Origin: Tanytarsus gracilentus
Lineage: Eukaryota; Arthropoda; Insecta; Diptera; Chironomidae
Direction of reading: 5' to 3'
Assembly (NCBI GenBank): GCA_038502055.1
Contig: JAXRKN010000041.1
Span: 2,585,501-2,649,500, forward strand
Length of the DNA stretch: 64,000 bases
Position 1 is the first letter of the stretch. The number at the start of each line of letters is the position of its first letter. Of the stretch, positions 11,201-22,951 are shown one piece after another. The position numbers were made by a program, and so were the translations under genes. Below the pieces are notes generated by a model, which did not search any database, was not told where the DNA came from, and saw only the letters and a program-made list of their open reading frames with translations.

Positions 11201-13948
11201 TATATTAACGACCAAAAACGGAAGTGGCCATTTGGCGATCTGGTGGACTATAATTTAATGAAAATTGATCTATGAATGGACAAATGGATGTTGAACGTGA
11301 TTGAGACCGAAGAAAAGGGCGGCGTAAAATTTGTGATCGATGATTTGTAGCCACTTCTTACTTTTTTTTCTGTATGTCATGTCCATAAACTGAGAACAGA
11401 TACGTGAACTCTCTGTGGGTAACATTGAAGATGTTAAATTACATGAAAATGTATTAAAAGTGAATATTGATTTTTACCCTCAGCATTTTATTTTTTGCTT
11501 GCCTCTATCATGTGGATCTGAAGCTCATTTTTGCACAAAAAACATCGTTGCTGACATGAGTGTACACAGCGTACACATATTGTTTTTACGTGGATGTCCG
11601 TAGAGCCTTGCTATTGGTTTTTGAGTGAGCACCGATGACATAATGTGATCCAATATTTAAATCCTCTTAATATTCACTCAACGTAACGTGAACAAAAAAA
11701 AAATTTTGTAGTTAAGCAAATCAATTTGCATTAAATTGTTCTGATTTTCTTCCTTGTTCATTTAACATCACCTGGCGTTTAATTAGAAAAAGAAGATTCA
11801 TGAACTTTTTTCCCCCTAACTTTACTTCCTTGCTGTCTCTTTCATTTCACAAACATCTTACGTTCGCATCATTATCAGATGTTTATAAACGAAAATAGTT
11901 GTGTAAATTGTTATTCTGATTTGGTCCTATTTTTCGTGATGATTTTATCCCAGCGAGAAAAACAATTAATTTAAAAGTTCCAAAATGTAAATTTAAATAA
12001 TTTCATGAATTTTCAAGCAAACCAAAATGATTTTTATAAAATCTAATCAAATTAACAAGGTGGATTTAAAGTTGAGAAGAGAAAACATGCAGAGATAAAG
12101 ATACATGCGAGAGACATGACTGGCATCTCATTTACAGCCATTTTCTGGAAAAGAAACGAATGAAGGCATTGGGGAAGTAAAATAACTAATGAGGGTCATT
12201 CGTCTGAAAGAAACTGAAAGTTTCATTTTCTCTCCACTTTCCTTCTCTGTCCGATGTTCTGTGACAATAATGGTATGTAAACAGAGAAATCGTTTAAGAG
12301 AACGACAAATAATTTATTCACGAACACATCACCGAAAAAAAAACGTATTCAAGTTCAAGGCGAAACGATAAAATGCGAAGATTTCGAGAGAGAGAAAAAG
12401 ACATAAAAATTCTTGCTGACTAAAACAAGTTTCTGAAGCTCTGAAATATTTTACTCTAGATTACAATCGTGATCTAATTATAGATCACTTAATAAGTCAT
12501 ATCGATATTTGCATGCATGAATTTACACATAATAAATTAATTTAAAAAAACGTTAGACCAGTTATGGAAATTAGGACGATGAACTCGCGTGGAACAATAT
12601 TTTAATTTTAAATAAAAATGCGATAAATTTTCATATCTAGAGTTTATTCAACACCATACTTTTGTAGGTATCTCCCGCTCTTTCGAAACACATTCAGCTT
12701 CTCGACATCACACCGGAAGAAGCTCAAAAGCTCATCACACAGCAAGTTAGTATATCTCTCAATTATGAATGCTGCAATAGCATAATGACTCACTCGTATA
12801 ATGACTATATTTATGATGTGCGACTCTCCATAGAGCTTGGATTTACGATACTCGAAGAAGCTCAGCGAATCACCAGCGGCAGGTCAAAGTTATAATGGAA
12901 AAATAATTGATAGTGACGACTTTACTGAAGAGATTTACGAAGCCAACCAATTTCATGGACAAGACGGTTTAGGACGTTACATTTTCGGCTATACAGACAA
13001 TCAGCAGGCAAGATTGGAAGCGAGAAATGTGAACGGCGAAGTGAGGGGTAATCTCTGATAATTTTGAACCCTCATAATGAGAGGAATCAGACACGAGAAA
13101 AAGTAAAAAGAAATACTAATATTTAGTTTCATAATTTTTATAAAAGCTCTCGTGTTTGACTCAGCTCCAGTGGGTTTACATTAGAGGATATGAAGGAGAT
13201 GAAATTGCTTTATTATTAAATTACCTACTTACTCCCTCTTTATTTAGGCCAATACAAATACATTGATCCATGGGGAAATGATATCGAGGTTCAGTATTGG
13301 TCGGATAGCTTGGGCTTTCATCAAACGGACAACAGACCCAAGTATGATTTGCAACCAGTAACGGAAACGCCAGAAGTGAAAAAAGCACGTGAAGAGCACG
13401 AGAGATTGTGGAAGGAGGCAGCACGCATGAATGGCGTTGATGTGGATGATGAACTTTACAATACAAATGTAGCTGATGATGATAGAGAAGAGGAGTTAGA
13501 AGGTCAAGTTTCGAATCAACATCAAAGTTTATCTCGCTATCCAAATCTGCCCTATGCAAAGCACCTCTCAGCTAACAATGCTAAGGATTTTGGTAGAGTT
13601 GAGGACGATTCGGTTGTTGTTGAAGTTCCACAAATTTCAAAAAGAATCGTACGACAACAATTGGCTGAGGAGGAAACGGCAACAAGTGAACCAAGAGGAT
13701 TTTTCTATTCATTCGATTATCCAGTGCCATATATTCAGGCAGCACGACAAATGTCTTTCGAAGAACAACAGCCGACGAGCATTGTCGAGAGTTTTGTTAG
13801 TGAAAACCCGACTCGTGAAGTGAGACAAGCTAAACATATTTCTGAGAATGTACACGATCAAGTTCTTCCAACCAACGATGACCATGTAGAAGTAAAACAA
13901 GCGAGTCGCGGACGTGGTTCAATAAAATTTAAGCACACGACAATTTAA
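8234..13948 (+). CDS. RR-type (chitin-binding 4) cuticle protein
   Basis: Four coding exons (8234-8266, 12668-12745, 12834-13047, 13248-13948) splice in frame to 341 residues. Exon 1 is only 33 bases and encodes MNFKLILFVLT; with exon 2 (VSPALSKHIQ) it forms a signal peptide. Residues about 84-139 carry the Rebers-Riddiford chitin-binding fold: GRYIFGYTDN, then GEVRGQYKYIDPWGN, then VQYWSDSLGFHQTDN. A charged helical stretch follows (VKKAREEHERLWKEAAR, about 148-165), then a long acidic, glutamine-rich tail with several basic cuts. It is a structural protein of the exoskeleton matrix. The RR core is split by the intron after residue 109. The 4.4 kb first intron after a tiny signal-peptide exon is typical of cuticle genes and explains why exon 1 is easy to miss. 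Family assignment is firm; which Drosophila Cpr it matches is not determined. Confidence 0.85.
8267..12667 (+). other. First intron (4.4 kb) of the cuticle gene
   Basis: Begins GTAAGG and ends TTTGTAG. It holds a GA microsatellite at about 9716-9731 and scattered chance open frames (for example 81 codons at 9300-9545). No other gene is supported inside it. The intron probably contains the gene's stage-specific control elements, but none is recognisable by eye. Confidence 0.6.
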
Positions 13949-13993
13949 GATGAATGATGAATGATGATGATGTGTTGAAAGCGTGTTTAAAAA

Positions 13994-14039
13994 AATAAAT
14001 AAAGCTCTTGGCATTTTATTCCACAAAAAAGTCAATAAA
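13994..14039. terminator. Overlapping poly(A) signals of two convergent genes
   Basis: On the + strand AATAAA occurs at 13994-13999, 13998-14003 and 14034-14039, serving the cuticle gene (stop at 13948). On the minus strand AATAAA (TTTATT at 14015-14020) serves the small secreted-protein gene (stop at 14058). The two transcripts must overlap or abut at their 3' ends. Confidence 0.6.
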
Positions 14040-14057
14040 TTAACGTCTTAATCACTA

Positions 14058-14432
14058 TTACAGCATGAGGTATTGAAGGAAATCGTAGTCATAGTCATTA
14101 TCAACAAATTTCTTCTTTTTTCTCTTCACTTTCTTCTTCCGGTCCCTCGTGGCCTCCGATTGACTTTGAACTCCATCACCTTGACCACCACCACTTCCAA
14201 AATACATTGACATTGTATCGTAAGCTGCACTCAAACCGCTCATCATCGATGAAAGTGTGTCGGGCACATTGATTTCGAGCGGAAACAGTCCGGATGCCTC
14301 AATCATTTGACGAAAAAATATTCGAGGCTCGCCATTTTTATTGGTGTCATCTTCACTGGAAATTGATTTCGTTTGAACTGATGCCAAGCAGAGAGTTAAC
14401 GCGAGAATGAAATGCACAACTAACAACTTCAT
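14058..14432 (-). CDS. Small secreted protein with lysine-rich C-terminal tail
   Basis: A single-exon frame of 124 residues when started at the ATG at 14432, which begins a good signal peptide (MKLLVVHFILALTLCLASVQT). An in-frame ATG 33 bases upstream (14465) would add MKLQFLHTRKN before it and is less likely. The middle part (RQMIEASGLFPLEINVPDTL, then a Met/Ser-rich helix and a short Gly-rich linker) is followed by a very basic run (RDRKKKVKRKKKKF) and an acidic-aromatic end (VDNDYDYDFLQYLML). It is convergent with the cuticle gene. No family is recognised; expression at moulting beside the cuticle gene is speculation. Gene reality is supported by the signal peptide, poly(A) signal and initiator. 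Confidence 0.7.
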   Translation of the reverse strand: MKLLVVHFILALTLCLASVQTKSISSEDDTNKNGEPRIFFRQMIEASGLFPLEINVPDTLSSMMSGLSAAYDTMSMYFGSGGGQGDGVQSQSEATRDRKKKVKRKKKKFVDNDYDYDFLQYLML

Positions 14433-14485
14433 ATTTTTGCGAGTATGAAGAAATTGCAACTTCACTTGCAGGTGGTCGCGTGAAA

Positions 14486-14490
14486 ACTGA
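14486..14490 (-). promoter_or_regulatory. Initiator (TCAGT) of the small secreted-protein gene
   Basis: The minus strand reads GGTTCAGTTTTC here, the arthropod initiator consensus. The A at 14488 would give a 5' leader of 56 bases to the ATG at 14432, or 23 bases to the upstream ATG. Confidence 0.4.
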
Positions 14491-16226
14491 ACCGTTCATC
14501 GGTATCGCATTGTGGCGCAATTAAATAAAATTATATGTGAAAACGGCAAGGAAGAAAGTTGATACTTTATTTCTCAGTTGTGAATGATTTCACTTTCATT
14601 GTGAATTTTTAAAAATAGTTTTTATTGAGCTCAGAAGCCTCGCAAAAATGTTTATTCTTATTAAAGTCATGATGATTGTTATTAAATGCTATAAAATCCT
14701 GTTTCATTAATGGCGAAATTTATCCAAGATGAAAAGGGCAAGACCGAAAAGTGGAAGTGAAGAGAAAAGATAAATTAAATTTTCAGACGCTGTGTAGGTT
14801 CTTTTCGATGCGAGAGAACGATATTTTTTTTTTCAAAAGTCAAGGGATGTTGACTCTAATTTATTCTTAGTTTTTTTAACTAATAATTGTTTGATATTTT
14901 CCAGAAAAATTTATTTTTTTTCAGATCCAAGAATTTTTTTAAATATTTTCTCACACTTTGAAGTTTAAATATCATCATAACTTTAAAATTCAGTAAGAAA
15001 CACTCAAGAGTTCATATTCATAAACAAAACAGTTTGAGATAACGTGCGGTAGTTGTGGCATTTGCCGTAATTTTCAACACAAGAACACTCATGAAGCCAC
15101 TGAAATTGTTCTTGTGAAGTAGCAGAGTGAGTGGAAAAGAAAAACTACTTTAAGCCAATGACTTTGGCAAGCACTTCTCTTAAAGTTTCATTACGGCATG
15201 CTGTTAACAAACTTGTTGTAAAATCGGCCCTCTCATTACATCATTTAAACTTTTTCGAGATTATTTTTTTGTCATCTATCTTTTGACTTTGCTGCAACTT
15301 TTTTTATAGCTTTAGATGGATGAAAAGTTTTTATAATTCTTAAGGACGAATTTTAAAAGCTCTCCTTGACATCAAATACTTTCTTGCCTAAATAAATTCT
15401 TCAAGTTTCATCGAGTAAATTTTATTATCATCATATATGATAAAATTACATTAGTTCCATTTCGTTACACACTGCGTTGACATATAATTTGTTGATTGAA
15501 TTTCAAGTGAGTTCTTTAGTGCTTTTAAGAGCACACTCTCGTAAAATTTTACCCCCGAGATAGTGAAAATCAATAAACGCTTTCACAGCTCGACTAATGA
15601 TGTTCCACTGATACAATGTAAAATCAGAGATTGACGCTTATAAGAGGTTGAATTGTTATTTAAATTGGTTCTTTCTAGGAGCGGAAGGATATGTGTGTAA
15701 TATGCAAGCTTTTATTCCAAAGAAAGAATCTCATTATTAGAGGAAGTAAATTCTCATTATCGAAATTTTTACGACCCTCGTCACAACCCAAACGATGATG
15801 ACGATTGTTTGGTTGTGATTTAATGGAACTTGCATAAACGCAATTTTCTCCTGGATTTTCGCACAAAACTATCATTTTCTAAACGATTTAAAATTTCTTG
15901 AAAACTTTTCCAAGTATTTAAAAAATTATAAGGAAATGCAGCGGTAAACGTGCTAAAGAGGATGCTCCAAACTTTATTATTTACACTCCGCCCATAAAAG
16001 AGTCATAAAAGCTTCTGAAAGGGATACATTTTCCTTGCCACATTGATCATGTAATAAAAAGAGTTACAAATGAAATGGTCAAGAAGAAAGACACATCGTA
16101 AAGTTTTAGGAAGGACAAACTTTTTTGTTCGTAGGTCAAAAAATTTATACTTTTACTATTTATTGCCTCAGGTCACTCGCTTTGCATTATCACGCAGAAA
16201 AAAAATATATATGAAGTGTAAAACAT
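14491..16226. other. Intergenic DNA between the small secreted-protein gene and the cadherin
   Basis: AT-rich. A 66-codon minus frame at 15675-15875 and a 61-codon plus frame at 16070-16255 lack motifs and are treated as chance. Part next to 16226 is presumably the cadherin 3' UTR. Confidence 0.5.
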
Positions 16227-19200
16227 CTACATTACAGTATAAATCGGCTCCATAGTGCCATCGTTGTAAATGTCGGGATTTGATATTCTCTGATGCAAAA
16301 TAGGTGACTTTATTATGTTCATGTGCGGCTTGGGCTGTTCCGACCTGTTTCGAGTAAAGAATAAATGTCTGTTAGTATAATGACACGTGAGACCCATGTC
16401 ACTAGAGGAGTGTCAACATATTTTGTGAGTCTAAAATTCTAAATTAAAGCAGACACAACTTTCAATCCTTCCCTTAATCACCTTCTCAGTTCTCACCTTT
16501 TGAATAAACAAAATGCTGCAAGCGTTGAAGTAAACGATGCCATGAGGACGAGAAATGCTAGCAGCACTAACCAATTACCGGAAGATGTCATCATAGTTGT
16601 TTGAGTATGAGCTTCCTTACCGAAGGAACATAGTTCAATTGAATCGACCGAGTACTCGAGATAAGTTTCGCGTAATTGATTTTTCATCTCTTCCGAGTTT
16701 AAGATGTTTTTAGTTTCTGCTGCGCTAAGGGAATTTCCATTCCTCAGTAATTTAAAGCATGCACTAGAGGCGAGATCTTGAGAATTTTCCGGTTTGCTTA
16801 GCACTTGAGCGTCAAAAATCACAATTTCCATTTCGGTTTCATTCAATTTACTCTGAAGCTTCTCACCGAACTCACTTATTTGTGGGTGGTGTGCTTTTGA
16901 AAATACAAATTTCATAATTGATTTATCTCGAACAATAAATACTTTTAGTATTGCCTCGCTCCAGCTATATTGATTATTATGTGCACTCAGATTAAGAAAA
17001 AAATGACCGTCAATGTAATCCGAAATGGATTTGGCAAGAAGAATTTCTCCAGTCTTATTATTGAGTTCGAAAATCGATATTAAATCCTCTTTAAATTTAT
17101 TATCTTTACGATGGTACTGTGACGCATACGATGTGTTTGAGATTTGATAGATTATGGGCAAATTTATAGTGTCTTTGTCGTATGCTCTCACACGATAGAT
17201 GATGGTATTTATGGGTATTGTGTTTCGAATTCCAACCGTATATGATTGCCTCTCAAATTCCAAAATGTGATCATCAACGTCCAAAACATTTACCATTACT
17301 TGTATCTCGGACAAGTCTTCGGCATTATATTGATGATGTCTTTGACGTTGTTGCCAATGATTTGCCATTTTAAAGCACTTGATAGTGAGCAGAAAACTCT
17401 CAAATTGTTCTCTGTCAATCGGCTTTGTTGTGGTGATTAGTGCAGAATTATTGGCCACGATGAGTTTAAAGAACTCGAGTTCATTCCCATCAATTATGTC
17501 ATACTCAATTGCTCCATTTTCTCCAATGTCTCTATCGACCGCTGCCACGCTTCCGAGAATGACACCGCTCGATTGCTCCTCTAAAATTGAAAATTCCATT
17601 GGTGACGCATTGATGTCCCTTACAAACAGCGGTTCTTCATCATCCACATCGATAACATTAATTTTGAGTACTTTCGTTGCCATTTGAATTGGCTCTCCGT
17701 GGTCGAGGACTTCGACAATTACATTGTACTTGCTTTTTACTTCACGATCCAATACTTGAGTTGTTGTGACCACGCCAGTTAACGCTTCAATTTTGAAAAA
17801 TTGCGCATCAATTATGTCATTTGGAATGCGATAGTGGAGCATACCGCTTGGTGATAAAGGATCATCGGGATCTTTGGCAACAACTTGATACACTTTAGTG
17901 CCAATTGGAGCATTTTCAAGCACATTTGCCTCCTCATCGTTAGATGACGTAAAATATGGAATTCCATCATTTTGAAATGTGTCGCCGATATAAATATAAA
18001 GAGTTTGGTCTGTGAAAAGAGAACGTTGCTTTGGTAGTTGATTGCCATTGTCAATGGCACGCACAATTATTTCATAAGGTTCCGAACGTCCTTTTCCTGT
18101 GAGTAATTTTGCGGTTCTCAATTCACCGCTCTTAGCATTTAACGAAAGTAAATTTTTCAATTCTCCCTCGTTAACAAACTCGTATCGTACCTCAGCGGCC
18201 AATCCCTCGTCGGCATCGAGCGTCTCCAAACGCAAAATCACCGTATTTGGTCTAGAACTTTCTGACAATACCGACACAATAATTCCATTTCTCATAGCAT
18301 TTAAGAATTTCGGTGAACTATCATTAATATCTAGAACCTCAACGGTCACATTGATAGATGATTTTTTGGCTGTCAATGGCTTTCCAAAAGAATCTTCGGC
18401 GACAACGTAGAAATGTAGTATTGACACTTTTTCTCTGTCCAATGATTGATTTCTCGCAAGACGAATTTCTCCCTCGCTATTCACCGTAAAGAGAGCCGTG
18501 TTCGCAATCGAATAAGTAATGTTAGAATAACCTGCGAATTTATCTTCTTCATTTCTTATCGCATCTCTGTCAGTGGCTTTCACTTTTAAAATTACCTCGC
18601 TCTCTTTAATGTTCTCGAGTACGGCGGCTTTATAAAAAGTCTTATCGAACGTGGGTATGTTATCGTTTGCATTAAGGATTTCAATTGTCGTATGAGCAAT
18701 CGAGAAGGAATCGTGCGATATTGCCTTAATATCAAACGCAAAAACCGTCTTTTCGATACTCTCGTAGTCGATGACTCTCGAAATGACGAGCTTATTTTCT
18801 TGAAGCTTAAAGTACTCTTGAGATTCCATTTCAAAGTCGTAGATTTTTCCATTGGTAAAGGGATCGATTGCCGTTAGATTTATTACCGTCCATCCAATTG
18901 GCAACTCCTCACTGACTTTCAAACTCAATTTCTTTTCGATTTGATTCCATCCTTCATTAAGAAAAATCGGCCCCGATTCTTTGAAGCTCTGTATGTAAAA
19001 TATCACTTCACATGTATCAATTTGTTCTGTTCCATTCATCGCATTAATGTCCTCAACTTTTGTTGTCAATGTGACGCTATAAAGTCCGCTACTTTCGAGA
19101 TTCCTCAGCAGCACAATACCGCCATTATCTTCGTTGATTTTGAATATAGATTTATAATCGAAATTCGTTGGATTTAATTTAAATCCTGCCTTCGTAGTGC

Positions 19201-22200
19201 CATAAACTGGTTGAATAATCGAGTACTTTAGCTTTGCATCTAAATCAGAATCGAGTGCTTCCACTCGAAGCACTTCCATTCCCTTATTTCTCTCAGGCAC
19301 GTATGCCGTATACGATGTTTTACGAAATCTAGAGAGAGAAAGATGAATGTGATAGTAATTTATTTCAATTTAAAACTCACTTTGGCGCTCTATTGTTAAC
19401 GTCCAAAATTTTCACTTTGATTGTAACGGTGGATGTCTCGCTGGGAAGGCCCGAATCAATAGCGTTCACAATAATTGAATAACTGTCGCTTCTATCTCTA
19501 TCTAGTCGCGCATATGGAGAGATTTTAATGACACCAAATCTGAAAAAAAGTTTTTATTAAAAGCTTGATTGCGAATTTTTAGAGTGTTGATAAAATTTTA
19601 CTCGTCAATCATAAATGAATCGCTGGGTTCCATAATTCGATATCGTAGAAGTTTATTGTCACCGTCGGGATCAATCGCTTGTACCATTGTTAGATTGCTG
19701 CCTGGGCGAGCATTTTCATAAATTGACATTCGATACACGGGCGGTCCTGGAATTGATTCGATCGAACTAGCAAAATGTCCTTGAAAAATCGGTCTCTGGT
19801 TCTCCGATCCAACCCGAACGATAACTTTTGTGTAATTTTTTAGTCTCGGCACACCAAAGTCCTCCGCACAAATCATCAACTCATAATTTCCATCGAAAGT
19901 GTCGCTTGAATGAACAGATGCCCTCATCGTAATCTCACCCGTCTCCATGTCTATGCTGAAGATGTGACCGCTTATTGAATTTTCCGACTCAATAGAAAAC
20001 GAAACTCGTCCGTTTCCCTGCGTCGACCCATCGACGTCATAGGCCTTCACAAAGAATTGCGGTTCAAAGGATTTTGAGCCCTCTCGTACGCTCCGATAGT
20101 ATTCCGTCATCTCGAACTGGGGATCTATGAAAATGTGTAAGCACGCAGAGGCATTTTATGAGCGTTGTATAAAAATAATAATGGAGGTGAAATATTGTTA
20201 GCACCCACGTTCGTATGGATTTTTTTAAAAACATGGATGAAAAAAATTTTATGGGAAAACTCACAGTTGTCATTGATATCAATTATGTCGATAAATATGT
20301 TGGCATTGCTCTCACGGCCACCAAAATCTCTCGCAATGAGCGAAAGACTGTAGCTCTTTTGATGTTCATAATCTATGCTGCTCTTGACATATAAGCCACC
20401 CTTTTCGGCATTGGTTAAAAAATTCTCTGAACCAAAGCCCCGAAGATAATATCTCAGCTGCCCATAAACTCCGACGTCTCTGTCTTGAGCTGATATATTA
20501 CTGATCTTGCTACCCATCTCGACATTTTCGCCCACTTGAATGCGATAATTAGATTGCGTAAAAGTTGGATAATTATCGTTCTCTCCACTCAGATGAATCT
20601 CTATTGTCGTCTTTGCCACCGGCATAAAATTTACGGTTGCAATAATGTCAAAAATAAAAGTCCGTTCCTTTTCACTTTCCACATCAAAATCGAGACGCGA
20701 TGAATTTTTAACTTTAATAATGACTTGCGTCCTCCCATGTCCAAATTTCGGCGCAATATCAAACAATCCCTCTGCATTATCTACATTGGATATAGTCAGA
20801 TTATATTTGTTATTTTCAGCCACACCATCCTTGTCGTTAATCTGAATTGACAGCTTTGGAAGTGCCATGTCATTTTCGAGATTCTCCGGTATGGTGAGAT
20901 TGAAAAATGCCTTATTGAATTCCGGCTGATTGTCATCGATATCTTTGATGTTGACGGTAATTGTTGTGACAGAAGAGTCACCTAACGTATGATTTTTATA
21001 AGCTTCCGTCGCTCGACAAAAAAATGTGTAGTATCCACCGTTCTCGAGAATTTCCGAATTCTCACGGTCAATTGAAACATCGGACGTCATTAATTGAGCC
21101 TGACCCTTTCCGCTCATGAGCAGCTTAAAGTAGCCGAATTTTTCTCGCTCAAGTGTTAATATGATTTCATTGGGATTGCCAAAGTCGCCATCTGTGGCAT
21201 TGATTAAGAGCACTGGAATGTTTGGCCCGAGATTTTCATCGAGACTCGCAGTATATGGACCGCCATAAAAGAGAGGCGGCTGATCCTGTGAGTCAATAAC
21301 ATTTATATTAATTGTAGCATTCGAATTTAATGGATTGTCACGAGAACCATCTCGAGCGAGCACAGTCAGAGCATAAGATTTTCTCGTCTCGTAGTCGAGT
21401 GGTTTTAAGAGTCTTATTTCTGCAGTGTAGTTTCCTTCACTTCGCTTTATTGTCACGATGTCAAAATAATCACATGGACTATCGACATTCTCCTCACGAT
21501 GACATGAAAGTGTTACCTCCGAATTTGCACCTTCATCCTTGTCAACGATCGTGATTTGAGACGTCTCGACAACATGTCCAATTTTCGAAGTTTCAGATAC
21601 ATATGCTGAGTAAGGACGACCCAAAAAAGTGGGAGGAAAATCATTGAAATCTCTTATGGGTATAACTCGTCGAAGTGAAACAGTATTTCGCTCGTCATTA
21701 CCATCCGCTTCATCTACGGTAAATAAAAAAATATTCTTATTGCAAGAGAACTTTTTTTTATTATGCATCAGTCAGTAAACCTGTAATCGTGATAATTGTC
21801 TCCAGTTCACTTTGCGCTTCTCTATCGAGCTCTTTTATCAGTTTGACGATACCGGTTTCCCGCTCAACGGAAAAATACGGCCCACTGATGCTATACGATA
21901 GTTTTTTGCCCTCCGGATCGAAGCCTTACGAGTGCGAATGTGGAAAATAAATTTTTAAAATTAATTATTTGTTAACGATTTTATTTTTATAAAACTAAGT
22001 TGACTTTAATTATTTTGCTAATTAATTGGTACATCAAAATTAGCACGAACACACAATGATTTACAATTGGATAAATTTTAGTGTGCGATTCAGGTTGAAA
22101 TTGAAATCCAATCATTGTTTGCATAAGACAATAACGAACACGTTGTTCCGCAATGATCTTTTCATTTCTACTTCTCTCTTAAATCCAACGGTTCTTTACA

Positions 22201-22527
22201 ACAACAAGTACATTTTTCTTCATTGTTGCTTCTTTTTGTGGATTATTGAAAGCAGCTTTTAATGTATGTGCGACTTTTTCGTCATATTATTCTTTATGAA
22301 TTTTTTTTTGTGAGACCATCAATAAGTTTTGTGCTACATATATCTAACACAAAATTGAGGCTACCTTTTAGCTTATAAACAGATGTTCCGACTTGAAAAT
22401 TCTCCGGAATGCTGAATTGTGAAAAATCACCGGATGGAAGAAAATAAGGTGACTGATTATCACTCTTTGAGTAGACTAAAATAACTTTATACACTAAAAA
22501 ACTTAAAATCCAAATGATTTTCAACAT
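16227..22527 (-). CDS. Cad87A: Large cadherin with short cytoplasmic tail, Cad87A/CDHR1-like
   Basis: Seven coding exons (22365-22527, 21781-21924, 20265-21713, 19602-20124, 19381-19539, 16497-19328, 16227-16344) join in frame to 1795 residues. Residues 1-22 are a signal peptide (MLKIIWILSFLVYKVILVYS). About 13-14 extracellular cadherin repeats follow, each with the calcium-binding LDRE/DxD/DxNDxxP elements (for example DINDNYPQF, DIDDNQPEF, DVDDEEPLF). One transmembrane helix lies at about 1732-1755, followed by only about 40 cytoplasmic residues ending EPIYTVM. The first repeat (FSIPENFQVGTSVYKLKGFD, with a PEG motif) resembles the N-terminus of Drosophila Cad87A and vertebrate CDHR1. There are no catenin-binding motifs in the tail, so it should act as a calcium-dependent adhesion receptor outside the classical catenin pathway. 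The largest exon stops one codon after the membrane helix unless spliced at AAAAG/GTGAGA to the tail exon; the joined frame supports the splice. Orthology to Cad87A is likely rather than proven. Confidence 0.85.
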
Positions 22528-22547
22528 TTTAAAATAGAATATGTGAC

Positions 22548-22553
22548 TATAAA
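22548..22553 (+). promoter_or_regulatory. Possible TATA box for the 22584 gene
   Basis: TATAAA lies 36 bases before the ATG at 22584, inside the region that must also be 5' UTR or promoter of the divergent cadherin. In AT-rich DNA this match is weak evidence on its own. Confidence 0.3.
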
Positions 22554-22583
22554 CGAGAAGAATTTCAATTTGTGGCAACCATT

Positions 22584-22853
22584 ATGGCGATAAAAGTTTT
22601 CTTCTTAATAAGAACTTTTTTTATTATATATCTCTTTTTTTATGCGTTAACTCGCGAGTTCTTAACTGAACTGACCACATCTATAGTCGCGAAGAAACTG
22701 AAAGAAGAAGTTGTGAGAGACAAGAAAGAGGTGGAAAAGAAATGCTGCGAGGAGAATAAGAAGAAATCGCCGCAAGCTAAAATACAACTTTGTGCTTGTT
22801 GTGCAGAATGTTCACTCTCATGGGAGTTTATGCTTAACACCACGTGCTTTTAA
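22584..22853 (+). CDS. Small cysteine-rich secreted or membrane protein
   Basis: An 89-residue single-exon frame from ATG 22584. Residues 4-23 are strongly hydrophobic (signal peptide or signal anchor, broken by one Arg at 10), residues 35-62 are a highly charged Lys/Glu segment, and the end is cysteine-rich with Cys at 54, 55, 70, 72, 73, 76 and 88 (KKCCEEN, then LCACCAEC, ending NTTCF). Tandem AATAAA signals at 22942-22951 support a short transcript. The start codon is only 57 bases from the divergent cadherin start, so the two genes share a promoter or overlap at their 5' ends. Family unknown; a chance frame is the alternative. Confidence 0.5.
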   Translation: MAIKVFFLIRTFFIIYLFFYALTREFLTELTTSIVAKKLKEEVVRDKKEVEKKCCEENKKKSPQAKIQLCACCAECSLSWEFMLNTTCF

Positions 22854-22941
22854 AAATCAGCTGTCTAGAAAATGAGAGAAATTTTTCTTTTAAAGAAGGA
22901 AGGTAGCGAGACAAATGTAAAACCGGTCGAATAAGTGTAAA

Positions 22942-22951
22942 AATAAATAAA
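22942..22951 (+). terminator. Poly(A) signals after the cysteine-rich gene
   Basis: Overlapping AATAAATAAA about 90 bases after the stop codon at 22851-22853. Confidence 0.45.
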
